From: Hoylesella loescheii | GTDB taxonomy: Bacteria > Bacteroidota > Bacteroidia > Bacteroidales > Bacteroidaceae | Direction: 5' to 3' | Length of the DNA stretch: 64,000 nucleotides | Assembly: GCA_021531755.1 (NCBI GenBank) | Contig: JADYUK010000007.1 | Coordinates: forward strand, 62,001 to 126,000 | Part shown: piece by piece, positions 1 through 8,191 of the stretch | Numbering within the stretch: position 1 is the stretch's first letter | Layout of the letters: each line of letters begins with the position of its first letter | Program-made: the position numbers and the translations under genes | The notes under the pieces: model-generated | The model's database searches: none | Seen by the model: the letters and a program-made list of their open reading frames with translations, nothing else | What the model was told of the DNA's origin: nothing

Positions 1-2
1 TC

Positions 3-455
3 GCATCGCGCGCAAAGAAGGACGGCTACCAGCAGATAGCAGCCCTCTTCGAGGAGACAGCAGCCAACGAGAAGGAGCACGCCAAGCTATGGTTCAAATA
101 TCTTGAGGGCGGCAGCGTGAAGGACACAATGTCTAACCTCAAGGCAGCAGCAGAGGGCGAGAACTTCGAGTGGACAAACATGTATGACCGCATGGCACAG
201 GAGGCCGAGGAGGAGGGCTTCACGGAGATTGCAGCACGCATGAGAGGCGTGGCAGCTATCGAGAAGCACCACGAGGAGCGTTACCTGAAACTTCTCGAGA
301 ACATAGAGAAGGGCGTGGTATTCTCACGTGAGGGCGACACAATGTGGCAGTGCCGTAACTGCGGGCACCTTGTATTCGGCAAGACAGCTCCTGAGGTTTG
401 CCCTGTATGCGAGCATGCACAGAGCTACTTCGAGGTAAGAGCTGAGAACTGGTGA
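3..455 (+). CDS. rbr: Rubrerythrin (5' end cut by window)
   Basis: This is a peroxide-scavenging non-haem diiron protein of the cytoplasm. The frame is open from the left edge, so the N-terminal part of the four-helix ferritin-like domain lies outside the window. What remains shows the last helices with the iron-ligand pattern [10 protein letters not shown], followed by a C-terminal rubredoxin-like domain with two cysteine pairs, CRNCG and CPVC, that bind one iron. It ends in TGA at 453-455. The next gene, 93 bp downstream on the same strand, is a flavin reductase-rubredoxin fusion, so the two probably form an electron-transfer/peroxide-defence unit in an anaerobe. The family call is secure; the start cannot be given. 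Confidence 0.93.
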   Translation, partial: ASRAKKDGYQQIAALFEETAANEKEHAKLWFKYLEGGSVKDTMSNLKAAAEGENFEWTNMYDRMAQEAEEEGFTEIAARMRGVAAIEKHHEERYLKLLENIEKGVVFSREGDTMWQCRNCGHLVFGKTAPEVCPVCEHAQSYFEVRAENW

Positions 456-548
456 TAAACAACGCACACATTGCTGAGACCATAGCAGAGAATCAGCCGT
501 GAAAGAGACAAAAACCTCGTAACAGAAACCTTCAGAAAAGAACAGAAA

Positions 549-1196
549 ATGGACATCACGGTACTTTTCAAGCTCACTTACGGCCTATATGTCGTGGGAG
601 CAATGGACGGTGAGCGCCCTGTGGGATGTGTCATAAACACCTGCTTCCAGGTGACAAGCCAGAACCCTATCCTCGCCATATCGCTCAATAAGAACAACTA
701 TACGCTGCAGGCCATACAGCGCTCAAAGCGTTTCTCGCTATCCATCATTGCAGAGGAGACAGACCCTACTGTCATCGGGACATTCGGATTCTGCTCAAGC
801 TGCGACAATGACAAGTATGCAGAGTATGGCGTGGAGATGGCTGAAGGGGCGCCTATCGTGAAAGGCCTGTTCGCCGGACGCCTCATCCTCGACGCACTGA
901 ACTTTGTCGACAACGAGACGCATATCGTCGTCATGGCGAGACTCGTGGACACGATTAAGGGCGAGGGGACACCTATGACATACGAGTATTACCACCGTGT
1001 CGTGAAAGGCAGGGCTCCAAAGAATGCCCCGACATACGTCCCTGACGAGAAGGAGAAAGAGGAGCCAAAGGCTAAGGAAACGAGAAAATACAAGTGTGAG
1101 ATTTGCGGTTACGTGGCTGAGGTTGAGGGCGAGATGCCCGAGGACTATCACTGCCCGCTCTGCAAGGCTCCCAAAGAGCGTTTCTCTGAGGTCTGA
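549..1196 (+). CDS. Flavin reductase domain fused to rubredoxin
   Basis: The protein has 215 residues. Residues 1-150 form a flavin reductase-like FMN-binding domain (opening MDITVLFKLTYGLYVVGA). After a charged Lys/Glu linker comes a rubredoxin domain with CEICGY and CPLCKAPK iron-binding knuckles. This architecture is known as high-molecular-weight rubredoxin, which passes electrons from NAD(P)H to flavodiiron proteins or rubrerythrins during oxygen or nitric oxide stress. Its position after rubrerythrin supports that role. The start ATG at 549 opens directly into conserved domain sequence. A strong hairpin follows at 1260-1314. The real electron acceptor is inferred. Confidence 0.9.
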   Translation: MDITVLFKLTYGLYVVGAMDGERPVGCVINTCFQVTSQNPILAISLNKNNYTLQAIQRSKRFSLSIIAEETDPTVIGTFGFCSSCDNDKYAEYGVEMAEGAPIVKGLFAGRLILDALNFVDNETHIVVMARLVDTIKGEGTPMTYEYYHRVVKGRAPKNAPTYVPDEKEKEEPKAKETRKYKCEICGYVAEVEGEMPEDYHCPLCKAPKERFSEV

Positions 1197-1259
1197 CCAT
1201 AACAGCATGTGGCTCCCGTACGTGGCATGATGATATGCCACAACGAGAAACAAAATGAA

Positions 1260-1314
1260 GCCGGCAAGGCAATGCCATATACCATCAGCGTAATATGGGC
1301 ATAGCCTTGCCGGC
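1260..1314 (+). terminator. Hairpin terminator after the rubredoxin fusion gene
   Basis: An 11-bp perfect outer stem (GCCGGCAAGGC at 1260-1270 with GCCTTGCCGGC at 1304-1314) encloses a second stem (GCCATAT with ATATGGGC). It lies 64 bp after the stop codon. There is no long T run, only ATTATC, so termination efficiency is uncertain. Confidence 0.7.
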
Positions 1315-1445
1315 ATTATCGTATAACACATGGGGGAGGGATTCCCAGCCACGAGAGCCAGCAGGAAGTGACGGCCTCATGGTGAGATACAGGGACTTAT
1401 CATGAGCAATGTGCTGGTTCTTACTCCCAGAATGGGCTCGAAATA

Positions 1446-1476
1446 AGGCGGACCGCATATCCATTGCAGTCCGCCT
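1446..1476 (-). terminator. Hairpin after the small secreted protein gene
   Basis: A perfect 8-bp stem (AGGCGGAC at 1446-1453, GTCCGCCT at 1469-1476) lies just beyond the stop of the minus-strand gene ending at 1532. In minus-strand reading it is followed by TATTTC. It probably ends that transcript. Confidence 0.55.
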
Positions 1477-1531
1477 GTATAGTGTCATCATGTTGCCCGC
1501 TCAGTATTCGGGGCTACATTGTGATTTGTGC

Positions 1532-2203
1532 TTATCTGATAACCTTCTTGCCGTTCTTAATGACAAGACCCTTGGCGTTGTCGCTGACACGCTGTCCGGC
1601 AACATTGTATGCTGGAGAGTCGACATTCTTGTCTACCTCTATGGCGTTGACAGATGCGGAGCCACCCTCAAATTTGAAACCATAGAAGCCAAGTTTTGAG
1701 CCTGTGCAATAAACAGCGTATTTCTTTCCTGAAGTCACATTGAATTTCGCAAGTCCTCCAGTAAGCTTATCTGCAAGCTTGCCACCATTTGCGAGCTCCA
1801 CAGCATTGCCTTCTGCGTCTGTGACTGTGAAATCAATATTGTTGCCGTCTACATCCTGTACATAGAACGCCTTGCCTGAATTGAGTACGAAACCAACAGT
1901 GATCGTGCCGTTGACTGAAGGCTCAAAAAAATAAACTGTGCCTTCTGTTAACTTACCATTCTTTCCGTTTCCCTCGCAATAAGCGGTAGAGCCTAATGCA
2001 TCCTTCAGCACTTCGCTCTTCTTGTTGCCACCCTTGAAATCAGCTTCACCAGCTACACCCCATGTGAAAATGATGTTGTCTACGGATGTTACCTGTGTAC
2101 CTGCCGCTGATTCGGGATCTCCATTTTGCAGGGCAAATGTTCCCTGTGCGTTAACACTTGCAGCCATGAAAGCGGCTGCGATAAGAGTAAAGATTTTCTT
2201 CAT
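1532..2203 (-). CDS. Small secreted beta-rich protein with Prevotella-type C-terminal tail
   Basis: The 223-residue protein has a clear signal peptide (MKKIFTLIAAAFMAASVNAQ). The body is rich in Gly, Asn and beta-branched residues and looks like a beta-sandwich of the sort often appended to polysaccharide lyases in this group; that similarity is from memory and not tested. The end carries the tail YNVAGQRVSDNAKGLVIKNG followed by KKVIR, which recurs in both pectate lyases next door and in the LamG-GH32 protein. The gene is divergent from the first pectate lyase, sharing a 332-bp intergenic region with promoters on both sides. No catalytic motif was recognised. A role in binding plant glycans is plausible from context only. 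Confidence 0.75.
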   Translation of the reverse strand: MKKIFTLIAAAFMAASVNAQGTFALQNGDPESAAGTQVTSVDNIIFTWGVAGEADFKGGNKKSEVLKDALGSTAYCEGNGKNGKLTEGTVYFFEPSVNGTITVGFVLNSGKAFYVQDVDGNNIDFTVTDAEGNAVELANGGKLADKLTGGLAKFNVTSGKKYAVYCTGSKLGFYGFKFEGGSASVNAIEVDKNVDSPAYNVAGQRVSDNAKGLVIKNGKKVIR

Positions 2204-2224
2204 AGTAGAAAGTTTAAGTAAAAT

Positions 2225-2268
2225 ATGATTATAAATTAAGTAAATTATGATTATAAATTAAGCAGATT
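2225..2268 (+). repeat. Two 22-bp tandem repeats in the leader of the small secreted protein gene
   Basis: Copies at 2225-2246 and 2247-2268 differ at two positions and a partial third copy follows from 2269. They are very AT-rich and lie between the start codon (2203) and the -7 box (2319-2326) of the minus-strand gene, so they form part of its 5' untranslated region. Confidence 0.8.
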
Positions 2269-2318
2269 ATGATAATAGTTTGGAACTTGTTAGCTTTTCG
2301 TAAATAACAAATCTTATG

Positions 2319-2326
2319 CAAAGATA
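2319..2326 (-). promoter_or_regulatory. Bacteroidetes -7 box for the small secreted protein gene
   Basis: TATCTTTG in minus-strand reading matches the TAnnTTTG consensus exactly and lies 116 bp before the start codon. No clear TTTG -33 box stands 19-20 bp upstream. Confidence 0.6.
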
Positions 2327-2451
2327 GATATAAATTCTTTCCCAGTTCATTTTATCATCCATAAAAAACGTTAATTCATAATGAAAAAGCCGTTTATGCT
2401 GTCTACTCTTCAGAAATAATCTCATCCGAAGAATAAAAATGTCCGCTTTCG

Positions 2452-2483
2452 CTTGTTTTAATTGACAAAAAGAATTAACTTTG
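2452..2483 (+). promoter_or_regulatory. Bacteroidetes promoter of the pectate lyase pair
   Basis: CTTG at 2452-2455, a 20-bp spacer and TAACTTTG at 2476-2483 fit the Bacteroidetes sigma-ABfr consensus. The start codon is at 2536, giving a leader of about 45 nt. Confidence 0.8.
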
Positions 2484-2535
2484 CAGCGTTAACTTAATCC
2501 AGAAACACACTAACTAAAGACCTTATCTTATTCTT

Positions 2536-4665
2536 ATGAGAAGAATCTTACTATCACTGCTCACTATCATCATTTCAATTGCTGTGAACGCACAGTTTGA
2601 ATCAGCCCCCGCCTTCCCAGGAGCAGAGGGACACGGACGTTTCACGACTGGCGGCCGTGGAGGCCAGGTGTATCATGTCACACGACTCACAGACGACGGA
2701 CAGCCAGGCTCGTTCCGCCATGCATGCAACCAGTCAGGAAAACGCACCATTGTCTTCGATGTCTCCGGCACAATCTACCTGACAAGCGAGCTGAGGCTGA
2801 AGAACGGCAACGTCTCCATACTCGGGCAGACAGCTCCGGGCGACGGCGTTTGCATAGCCGACTATCCTTTCAGCATCGCGGCGAGCAATGTCATCATACG
2901 ATACATGCGCTTCCGCCTCGGCAACCGCAATGTCGCCAACCATGAGGGAGACGGACTCGGAGGTATGGACCAGCAGAATATCGTCATTGACCACTGCTCT
3001 GTGTCGTGGAGTGTCGACGAGTGCCTGTCGGTCTATGGCTCGAAGAATATCTCCGTACAGTGGTGTTATGTCGACCAGAGCATGGTGGCTTCAGGCCACT
3101 CAAAAGGCAACCACGGATATGGAGGCAACTGGGGAGGCTCAGGAGCATCATACCATCATAACCTTCTCGCTCACCACACATCGCGCACTCCACGTCTCGG
3201 CCCACGCCCATCGACACAGACCGACGAGCGTATGGACCTCCGCAACAATGTCATCTATAACTGGGGCGGCGAAGGATGCTATGGAGGTGAAGGCATGAAA
3301 GTGAACATAGTAAACAACTATTACAAGCCAGGCCCTGGCACACCGTCAGGGACAAAGGGCATGCGCATAGCCGCCGTAGGCATAAGGACATCAGAATACA
3401 CACATCATGGCACAGACAAACCAAATGATTGGGACAAGATGTGGCATGTCTGGGGAAAATACTATGTCAGCGGGAATGTCAACACGAAATACAGCGATGT
3501 GACATCTGACAACTGGACATACGGTATGTATAACCAGATAAACGACAGCAAGGTGGACTACACTTACACACAGGAGACGAAGGACACCATACGCATAGAG
3601 AAGCCCATAGCCTACGGATATATCACGACCCACACAGCACAGACAGCCTACGACATGGTGACACGCTACGCCGGAGCATCATACCGACGTGACAGCCACG
3701 ACAGCTATATCACAGACGATGTGCTGACAGGCACCGCAAAATACAGCGGAGCAGGACAGGAGGGGAAAGGATTCATAAACAACCAGGACGAGGCTGGCGG
3801 ATGGCCAGAGCTGGCATCAACTGAGGCTCCAACTGACACAGACCAGGACGGAATACCTGACGAGTGGGAGACACGCTACGGACTGGACCCGAACAATACC
3901 AATGACGGCAGGGTATGCTCTCTCGATGAGAAAGGCTACTATACTAACCTTGAGATATACTGCAACTCGCTCGTGGAGGAGAATATAAAGGCACAGAATG
4001 CCAACGCGCTGACAACAATGACCGGAGCATTCACAGAGTATTTCCCTGAGATAACAGGCGGTGGAAGCAATCCGCCTGTCACACCACCCGCCGAGGAGGA
4101 GATTGTAATCTATTATCATCCCGGAGGGAAGGTGAACAGCATCACATTCGACGACGGTGCAACGCTACAGATAACAGGAAACCTGGAAAAGACACTCGAC
4201 CCTGCATCAGACATAACCGTCGACGGGACAAAGTACAAGAGCATAAAACTCTCAAACGGTAAAGAGAACACTTTCACATCGCCTGAGGGGAAGACAGCTG
4301 TCGGGGTGACATTCTACAGCTACGTGAATATCGACAATGAAAACAGAACACCTTATTGGGCTTCTGTCGACGAGCAGACATTCACCGCGGAGACAGCGAC
4401 AATATTGAAATCGTATAAGGACACAGAGAATCCGGATATCGTGACGTTCCCTGTCAATGCCAAGAGAGCCTTCACATTCAAGAATGCAGGCGAGCAGCTC
4501 TGCTTCCTGATGGCAGTCACCTATGGCTCGGCTACAGGCATAGCGGAAATAAACACTGACGAGAAACGTGGCAGCCTGGCGACGTATAATGTCTGCGGAC
4601 AACGCGTAAGCGACTCGGCACGAGGCCTTGTAATAAGAGGAGGAAAGAAATTCATAAAACGTTAA
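2536..4665 (+). CDS. Secreted pectate lyase, PL1 family (copy 1)
   Basis: The 709-residue protein has a signal peptide ending near VNAQ. The first ~400 residues form a right-handed parallel beta-helix of polysaccharide lyase family 1, recognisable from FPGAEGHGRFTTGGRGG at the start, the conserved DHCSVSWSVDE strand, GHSKGNHGYGG, and HTSRTPRLGP with the probable catalytic Arg. It should cleave polygalacturonate by beta-elimination. A calcium-binding segment DTDQDGIPDEWE follows, then a Pro-rich linker, a ~130-residue beta module (from about 535) shared almost identically with the next gene, and the YNVCGQRV...GGKKFIKR tail. The next lyase begins 33 bp downstream, so the two are co-transcribed from the promoter at 2452-2483. 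Confidence 0.9.
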   Translation: MRRILLSLLTIIISIAVNAQFESAPAFPGAEGHGRFTTGGRGGQVYHVTRLTDDGQPGSFRHACNQSGKRTIVFDVSGTIYLTSELRLKNGNVSILGQTAPGDGVCIADYPFSIAASNVIIRYMRFRLGNRNVANHEGDGLGGMDQQNIVIDHCSVSWSVDECLSVYGSKNISVQWCYVDQSMVASGHSKGNHGYGGNWGGSGASYHHNLLAHHTSRTPRLGPRPSTQTDERMDLRNNVIYNWGGEGCYGGEGMKVNIVNNYYKPGPGTPSGTKGMRIAAVGIRTSEYTHHGTDKPNDWDKMWHVWGKYYVSGNVNTKYSDVTSDNWTYGMYNQINDSKVDYTYTQETKDTIRIEKPIAYGYITTHTAQTAYDMVTRYAGASYRRDSHDSYITDDVLTGTAKYSGAGQEGKGFINNQDEAGGWPELASTEAPTDTDQDGIPDEWETRYGLDPNNTNDGRVCSLDEKGYYTNLEIYCNSLVEENIKAQNANALTTMTGAFTEYFPEITGGGSNPPVTPPAEEEIVIYYHPGGKVNSITFDDGATLQITGNLEKTLDPASDITVDGTKYKSIKLSNGKENTFTSPEGKTAVGVTFYSYVNIDNENRTPYWASVDEQTFTAETATILKSYKDTENPDIVTFPVNAKRAFTFKNAGEQLCFLMAVTYGSATGIAEINTDEKRGSLATYNVCGQRVSDSARGLVIRGGKKFIKR

Positions 4666-4698
4666 CCCATACTCAGAACAGAAACGACAATACACAGA

Positions 4699-6891
4699 AT
4701 GAGGAAGACTATTTTTGCTCTCGCCCTATCATTACTATCATTGGGCACGGCAGCACAGACAACACAGGTGCCTGCATTCCCTGGCGCTGAGGGTCACGGA
4801 CGATATGTCACAGGCGGACGTGGAGGCAAGATTGTCCATGTGACGAACCTTAACGACAGCGGCACAGGCTCACTGAGATATGCTGTCAGCGGCTCAGCAA
4901 GGAAGATTGTAGTGTTCGATGTGGCCGGAGTGATAGCCCTGCAAAGCAATCTCACCATAGGCGACAACACGACCATCTGCGGACAGACAGCCCCAGAACC
5001 CGGCATAACAGTAAGATACTACACCGTGCAGCCCGGGGCGAACAATATCATACGCTTCATGCGTTTCAGACGTGGACAGGAGCGTGACATTAACGACGGA
5101 GCCGACGCCTGCTGGCAGCGTGAGAAGACGGGCATCATCCTCGACCACTGCTCCTTCTCATGGAGCATCGACGAGGTGGCATCGTTCTATGACAACAACA
5201 ACTTCACCATGCAGTGGTGTACCATAGCCGAGAGTCTCTGTAACCCCGGCCACTCAAAAGGCGAGCACGGCTACGGAGGCATCTGGGGCGGAAAGCTCGC
5301 ATCGTTCCACCACAATATGATAGCCCATGTGAAGAACCGCGGCCCAAGATTCAACGGAGCGCGATACAACAAGAGTGTCTATCTTTCCAACAAGGAATAC
5401 CAGACATACAAATGGGCTAACTCTGTCGAGGCAGAGAATGTCGACTTCAGAAACTGTGTCATGTACGACGCACAGGGAACATGCTATGGTGGTCCCGGCG
5501 GCGGTCAGGTGAACATGGTCAACAACTACTACAAGGCAGGGCCACGTGGTGGTGGCAACCAGGAGCGCATAACGACAATATCTGTCGGCACAAAGGGCAA
5601 CTCGACATCAGAAGAAATGCGCGATATGACAAGCCGATACTACATCAGCGGCAACACGACAGAGAAGACTGACGGCACGATGACGCGGAACCGTGACTGG
5701 GACGGTATCACGTACGACAGCGGAGTATTCAACTATAACGGAGAGAAATACTCAGCCGACAAGAACAACTTCTATGTCAGCGTGCCACATGTCGATATCA
5801 GCGGGACATCGTGTGTGCGCATCAAGATGGACGAGGAGGCTCCAGCAGGAGAGGTGACGACCCACTCTGCCTCAAAGGCTTTTGACAAAGTGCTTGAGTA
5901 TGCCGGTGCATCCCTCTACCGTGATGATGTCGACGCACGCTATATGACGGAGGCTCGCGAGGGCACAGCGACATACACCGGCTCAGTGACAGGCACTCCG
6001 GGCCTCGTCGACCTTGTATCGGATGTCAACGGTTACACCCACGAGAACTTCCCTACAGCCCAGCGCCCAGAAGGATATGACACAGACCAGGATGGTATGC
6101 CTGACGAATGGGAAAAGGCTCACGGACTTGACCCGAATGATGCGGCAGACGCTCTGGCCTACTCGCTCGACGAGAGAGGTATGTACCAGAATATAGAGCT
6201 TTACTGTAACAGCATCGTAGAGAGCATCATGCGCAGTGGGAATGAAGACGCTCAGACAGCAGTCAATGAGTATTATCCAGTGATAGGCCAAGGGCAGGTG
6301 ACACCACCGGCAGAGAAGATAACTGTCCTCTATGCTTTCCCCGATGACGCCTCGGCAGAGAACCTTATAACATTCGACGACGGAGCGACACTGCAGATAA
6401 CAGGAAACCTGGAAAAGACACTCGCCCCCGCATCAGACATAACTGTCGACGGGACAAAGTACAAGAGCATAAAACTCTCAAACGGTGCAGAGAACACCTT
6501 CACCTGCCCTGAGGGCAAGACAGCTGTCGGGGTGACATTCTACAGCTACGTGAATAAAGATGCAGAGAACAGACCCCCATACTGGGCAGCTGTAGACGAG
6601 CAGACATTCACCGAAGAGACAGCGACAATACTGAAATCGTATAAGGACACAAAGAATCCGGATATCGTGACGTTCCCTGTCAATATGAAGAGCGCGTTCA
6701 AATTCAAGAATGCAGGCGAGCAGCTATGTTTCGTTATGGCAGTCGATTATGCCTCAACCACAGGCATACAGACTGTTGAGAACAACAGGAAAGTGCGGAC
6801 GGATGCATGGTATAATCTCAATGGACAGCGTGTAGGGAAAAATACCAGGGGCATCATAATAAGTCAGGGACGCAAATTCGTGAACAGATAG
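4699..6891 (+). CDS. Secreted pectate lyase, PL1 family (copy 2)
   Basis: The 730-residue paralogue of the preceding gene has the same order of parts: signal peptide, PL1 beta-helix (FPGAEGHGRYVTGGRGG, DHCSFSWSIDE, GHSKGEHGYGG, NRGPRFNG), a calcium-binding segment DTDQDGMPDEWE, a shared beta module and a C-terminal tail (YNLNGQRV...QGRKFVNR). The catalytic domains are clearly diverged whereas the C-terminal module is almost identical at DNA level (about 4141-4520 against 6364-6740), which suggests recent duplication or gene conversion of that module. It ends in TAG, showing that TAG is an ordinary stop in this genome. Substrate fine specificity (methylation, endo or exo) cannot be read. Confidence 0.9.
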   Translation: MRKTIFALALSLLSLGTAAQTTQVPAFPGAEGHGRYVTGGRGGKIVHVTNLNDSGTGSLRYAVSGSARKIVVFDVAGVIALQSNLTIGDNTTICGQTAPEPGITVRYYTVQPGANNIIRFMRFRRGQERDINDGADACWQREKTGIILDHCSFSWSIDEVASFYDNNNFTMQWCTIAESLCNPGHSKGEHGYGGIWGGKLASFHHNMIAHVKNRGPRFNGARYNKSVYLSNKEYQTYKWANSVEAENVDFRNCVMYDAQGTCYGGPGGGQVNMVNNYYKAGPRGGGNQERITTISVGTKGNSTSEEMRDMTSRYYISGNTTEKTDGTMTRNRDWDGITYDSGVFNYNGEKYSADKNNFYVSVPHVDISGTSCVRIKMDEEAPAGEVTTHSASKAFDKVLEYAGASLYRDDVDARYMTEAREGTATYTGSVTGTPGLVDLVSDVNGYTHENFPTAQRPEGYDTDQDGMPDEWEKAHGLDPNDAADALAYSLDERGMYQNIELYCNSIVESIMRSGNEDAQTAVNEYYPVIGQGQVTPPAEKITVLYAFPDDASAENLITFDDGATLQITGNLEKTLAPASDITVDGTKYKSIKLSNGAENTFTCPEGKTAVGVTFYSYVNKDAENRPPYWAAVDEQTFTEETATILKSYKDTKNPDIVTFPVNMKSAFKFKNAGEQLCFVMAVDYASTTGIQTVENNRKVRTDAWYNLNGQRVGKNTRGIIISQGRKFVNR

Positions 6892-6945
6892 ACTGCACTC
6901 CCCCAGACAAGAGCAAAGCCAACACAATAAGAGCTATATACTGAT

Positions 6946-6998
6946 ATCCCCATCTCTCCAAGGCAAGCGAGGGCAGCTTGTCATGGAGAGATGGGGAT
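6946..6998 (+). terminator. Hairpin terminator of the pectate lyase operon
   Basis: A 15-bp perfect stem pairs 6946-6960 (ATCCCCATCTCTCCA) with 6984-6998, with an inner CAAGC/GCTTG stem in the loop. It lies 54 bp after the stop codon. The T run after it is weak. Confidence 0.75.
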
Positions 6999-7036
6999 GA
7001 CTGTTTGTATATAAAACAATATTTAACTGCAAAAAT

Positions 7037-7068
7037 ATTGCAGGATTCAAATTATTTCTTTATCTTTG
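7037..7068 (+). promoter_or_regulatory. Bacteroidetes promoter of the hydrolase gene
   Basis: ATTG at 7037-7040, a 20-bp spacer and TATCTTTG at 7061-7068 match the consensus. The start codon at 7179 leaves a leader of about 105 nt. The hybrid sensor gene downstream may be read from the same promoter. Confidence 0.8.
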
Positions 7069-7178
7069 TACGGTGCTGGCTATACCAGCAAATCAAAGTG
7101 ATGAACGCTGCTATATCAAACGGTTTGCTGTAAGGTCACAAAGCCGGCCGCGCATGCAGCCCTATAACTATAAATAAT

Positions 7179-8144
7179 ATGAGAAAGAAGAAACACACCC
7201 TATATGCAATCGTCATCACATTGCTTGTCCTTGTGCTCATCATAGGCTCGGGGAGCATGTATATGCTGAGTTATTCTCTCTCGCCCGACCCTAACCGCCA
7301 CGACACGGACAGCGCATATAATGTCTTATACGGCCATATGCCTGACATGAGAGCATGGACTGACAGCGTGCGCGAGAGTGGAGCATTGAGAGACACCTTC
7401 GTCGTGATGCCGTCAGGCGAGAGACATCATGCCCTGTATCTCAGAGCAGACTCGGCCTCAGGGCACACCGCCGTAATTGTACACGGATATAAGGACTGTG
7501 CTGTCAAGTTCCTACATCTCGGGCGCATGTACCATCGTGACCTTGGGTATAACATCATCATGCCCGACCTCCATGCACACGGCCTGAGCGAGGGAGACGA
7601 CATACAGATGGGGTGGAAGGACAGGAACGACGTGAGACACTGGATAGAGATAGCCTCAAAGATGTTCTCCGTAGAAGGAAGCAAGGCGGACATTGTGGTT
7701 CACGGAGTCTCCATGGGAGCCGCCACGACAATGTGCCTGTCAGGCGACAGCCTGCCAGAGAACGTAAGATGCTTCATAGAGGATTGTGGATACACAAGCG
7801 TATGGGACGAGTTTTCCCTGCAGCTGAAAGAGCAGTTCTCACTGCCTTCCTTCCCGCTGATGCAGACCACAAGCCTCTTGTGCAAGATATTACACGGATG
7901 GTCATTCAGCGAGGCATCGCCTCTGAGACAGGTAGCCCGATGCCGCCGCCCGATGCTTTTCATACACGGAGATGCCGACACGTTCGTGCCGTTCAGCATG
8001 ATGAGACCACTGTACGATGCCAAGCCACAGCCTAAAGAGAAGCTCATAGCCCATGGCAGCGAGCACGCCAAGGCATATAATGACCACATGGAAGAATACA
8101 CATCTGCAGTAAGACTCTTCCTCGAAAAATATAACAAGCCATAA
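7179..8144 (+). CDS. Membrane-anchored alpha/beta hydrolase
   Basis: The 321-residue protein starts with a single hydrophobic helix (residues 8-32) that probably anchors it in the inner membrane with the enzyme domain outside. The alpha/beta fold is shown by VIVHGYKDCA (oxyanion loop), the nucleophile elbow GVSMGA, the acid in FIHGDADTFVP and the His in GSEHAKAY. These make a Ser-Asp-His triad typical of serine esterases or peptidases of the BAAT/DUF1100-like type. The substrate is unknown. An esterase acting on decorated pectin or fructan would suit its neighbours, but nothing in the sequence proves this. Its stop codon lies inside a 17-bp tandem repeat that runs to the start of the sensor gene. 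Confidence 0.8.
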   Translation: MRKKKHTLYAIVITLLVLVLIIGSGSMYMLSYSLSPDPNRHDTDSAYNVLYGHMPDMRAWTDSVRESGALRDTFVVMPSGERHHALYLRADSASGHTAVIVHGYKDCAVKFLHLGRMYHRDLGYNIIMPDLHAHGLSEGDDIQMGWKDRNDVRHWIEIASKMFSVEGSKADIVVHGVSMGAATTMCLSGDSLPENVRCFIEDCGYTSVWDEFSLQLKEQFSLPSFPLMQTTSLLCKILHGWSFSEASPLRQVARCRRPMLFIHGDADTFVPFSMMRPLYDAKPQPKEKLIAHGSEHAKAYNDHMEEYTSAVRLFLEKYNKP

Positions 8145-8191
8145 ACAACACCTGTTCATAAACAACACCTGTTCATAAACAATACCTGATG
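8141..8191 (+). repeat. 17-bp tandem repeat spanning a stop codon and the next start codon
   Basis: Three contiguous 17-bp copies (ATAAACAACACCTGTTC twice, then ATAAACAATACCTGATG) occupy 8141-8191. The first contains the hydrolase TAA and the third ends in the ATG of the hybrid sensor, so the whole spacer between the two genes is repeat. Confidence 0.9.
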
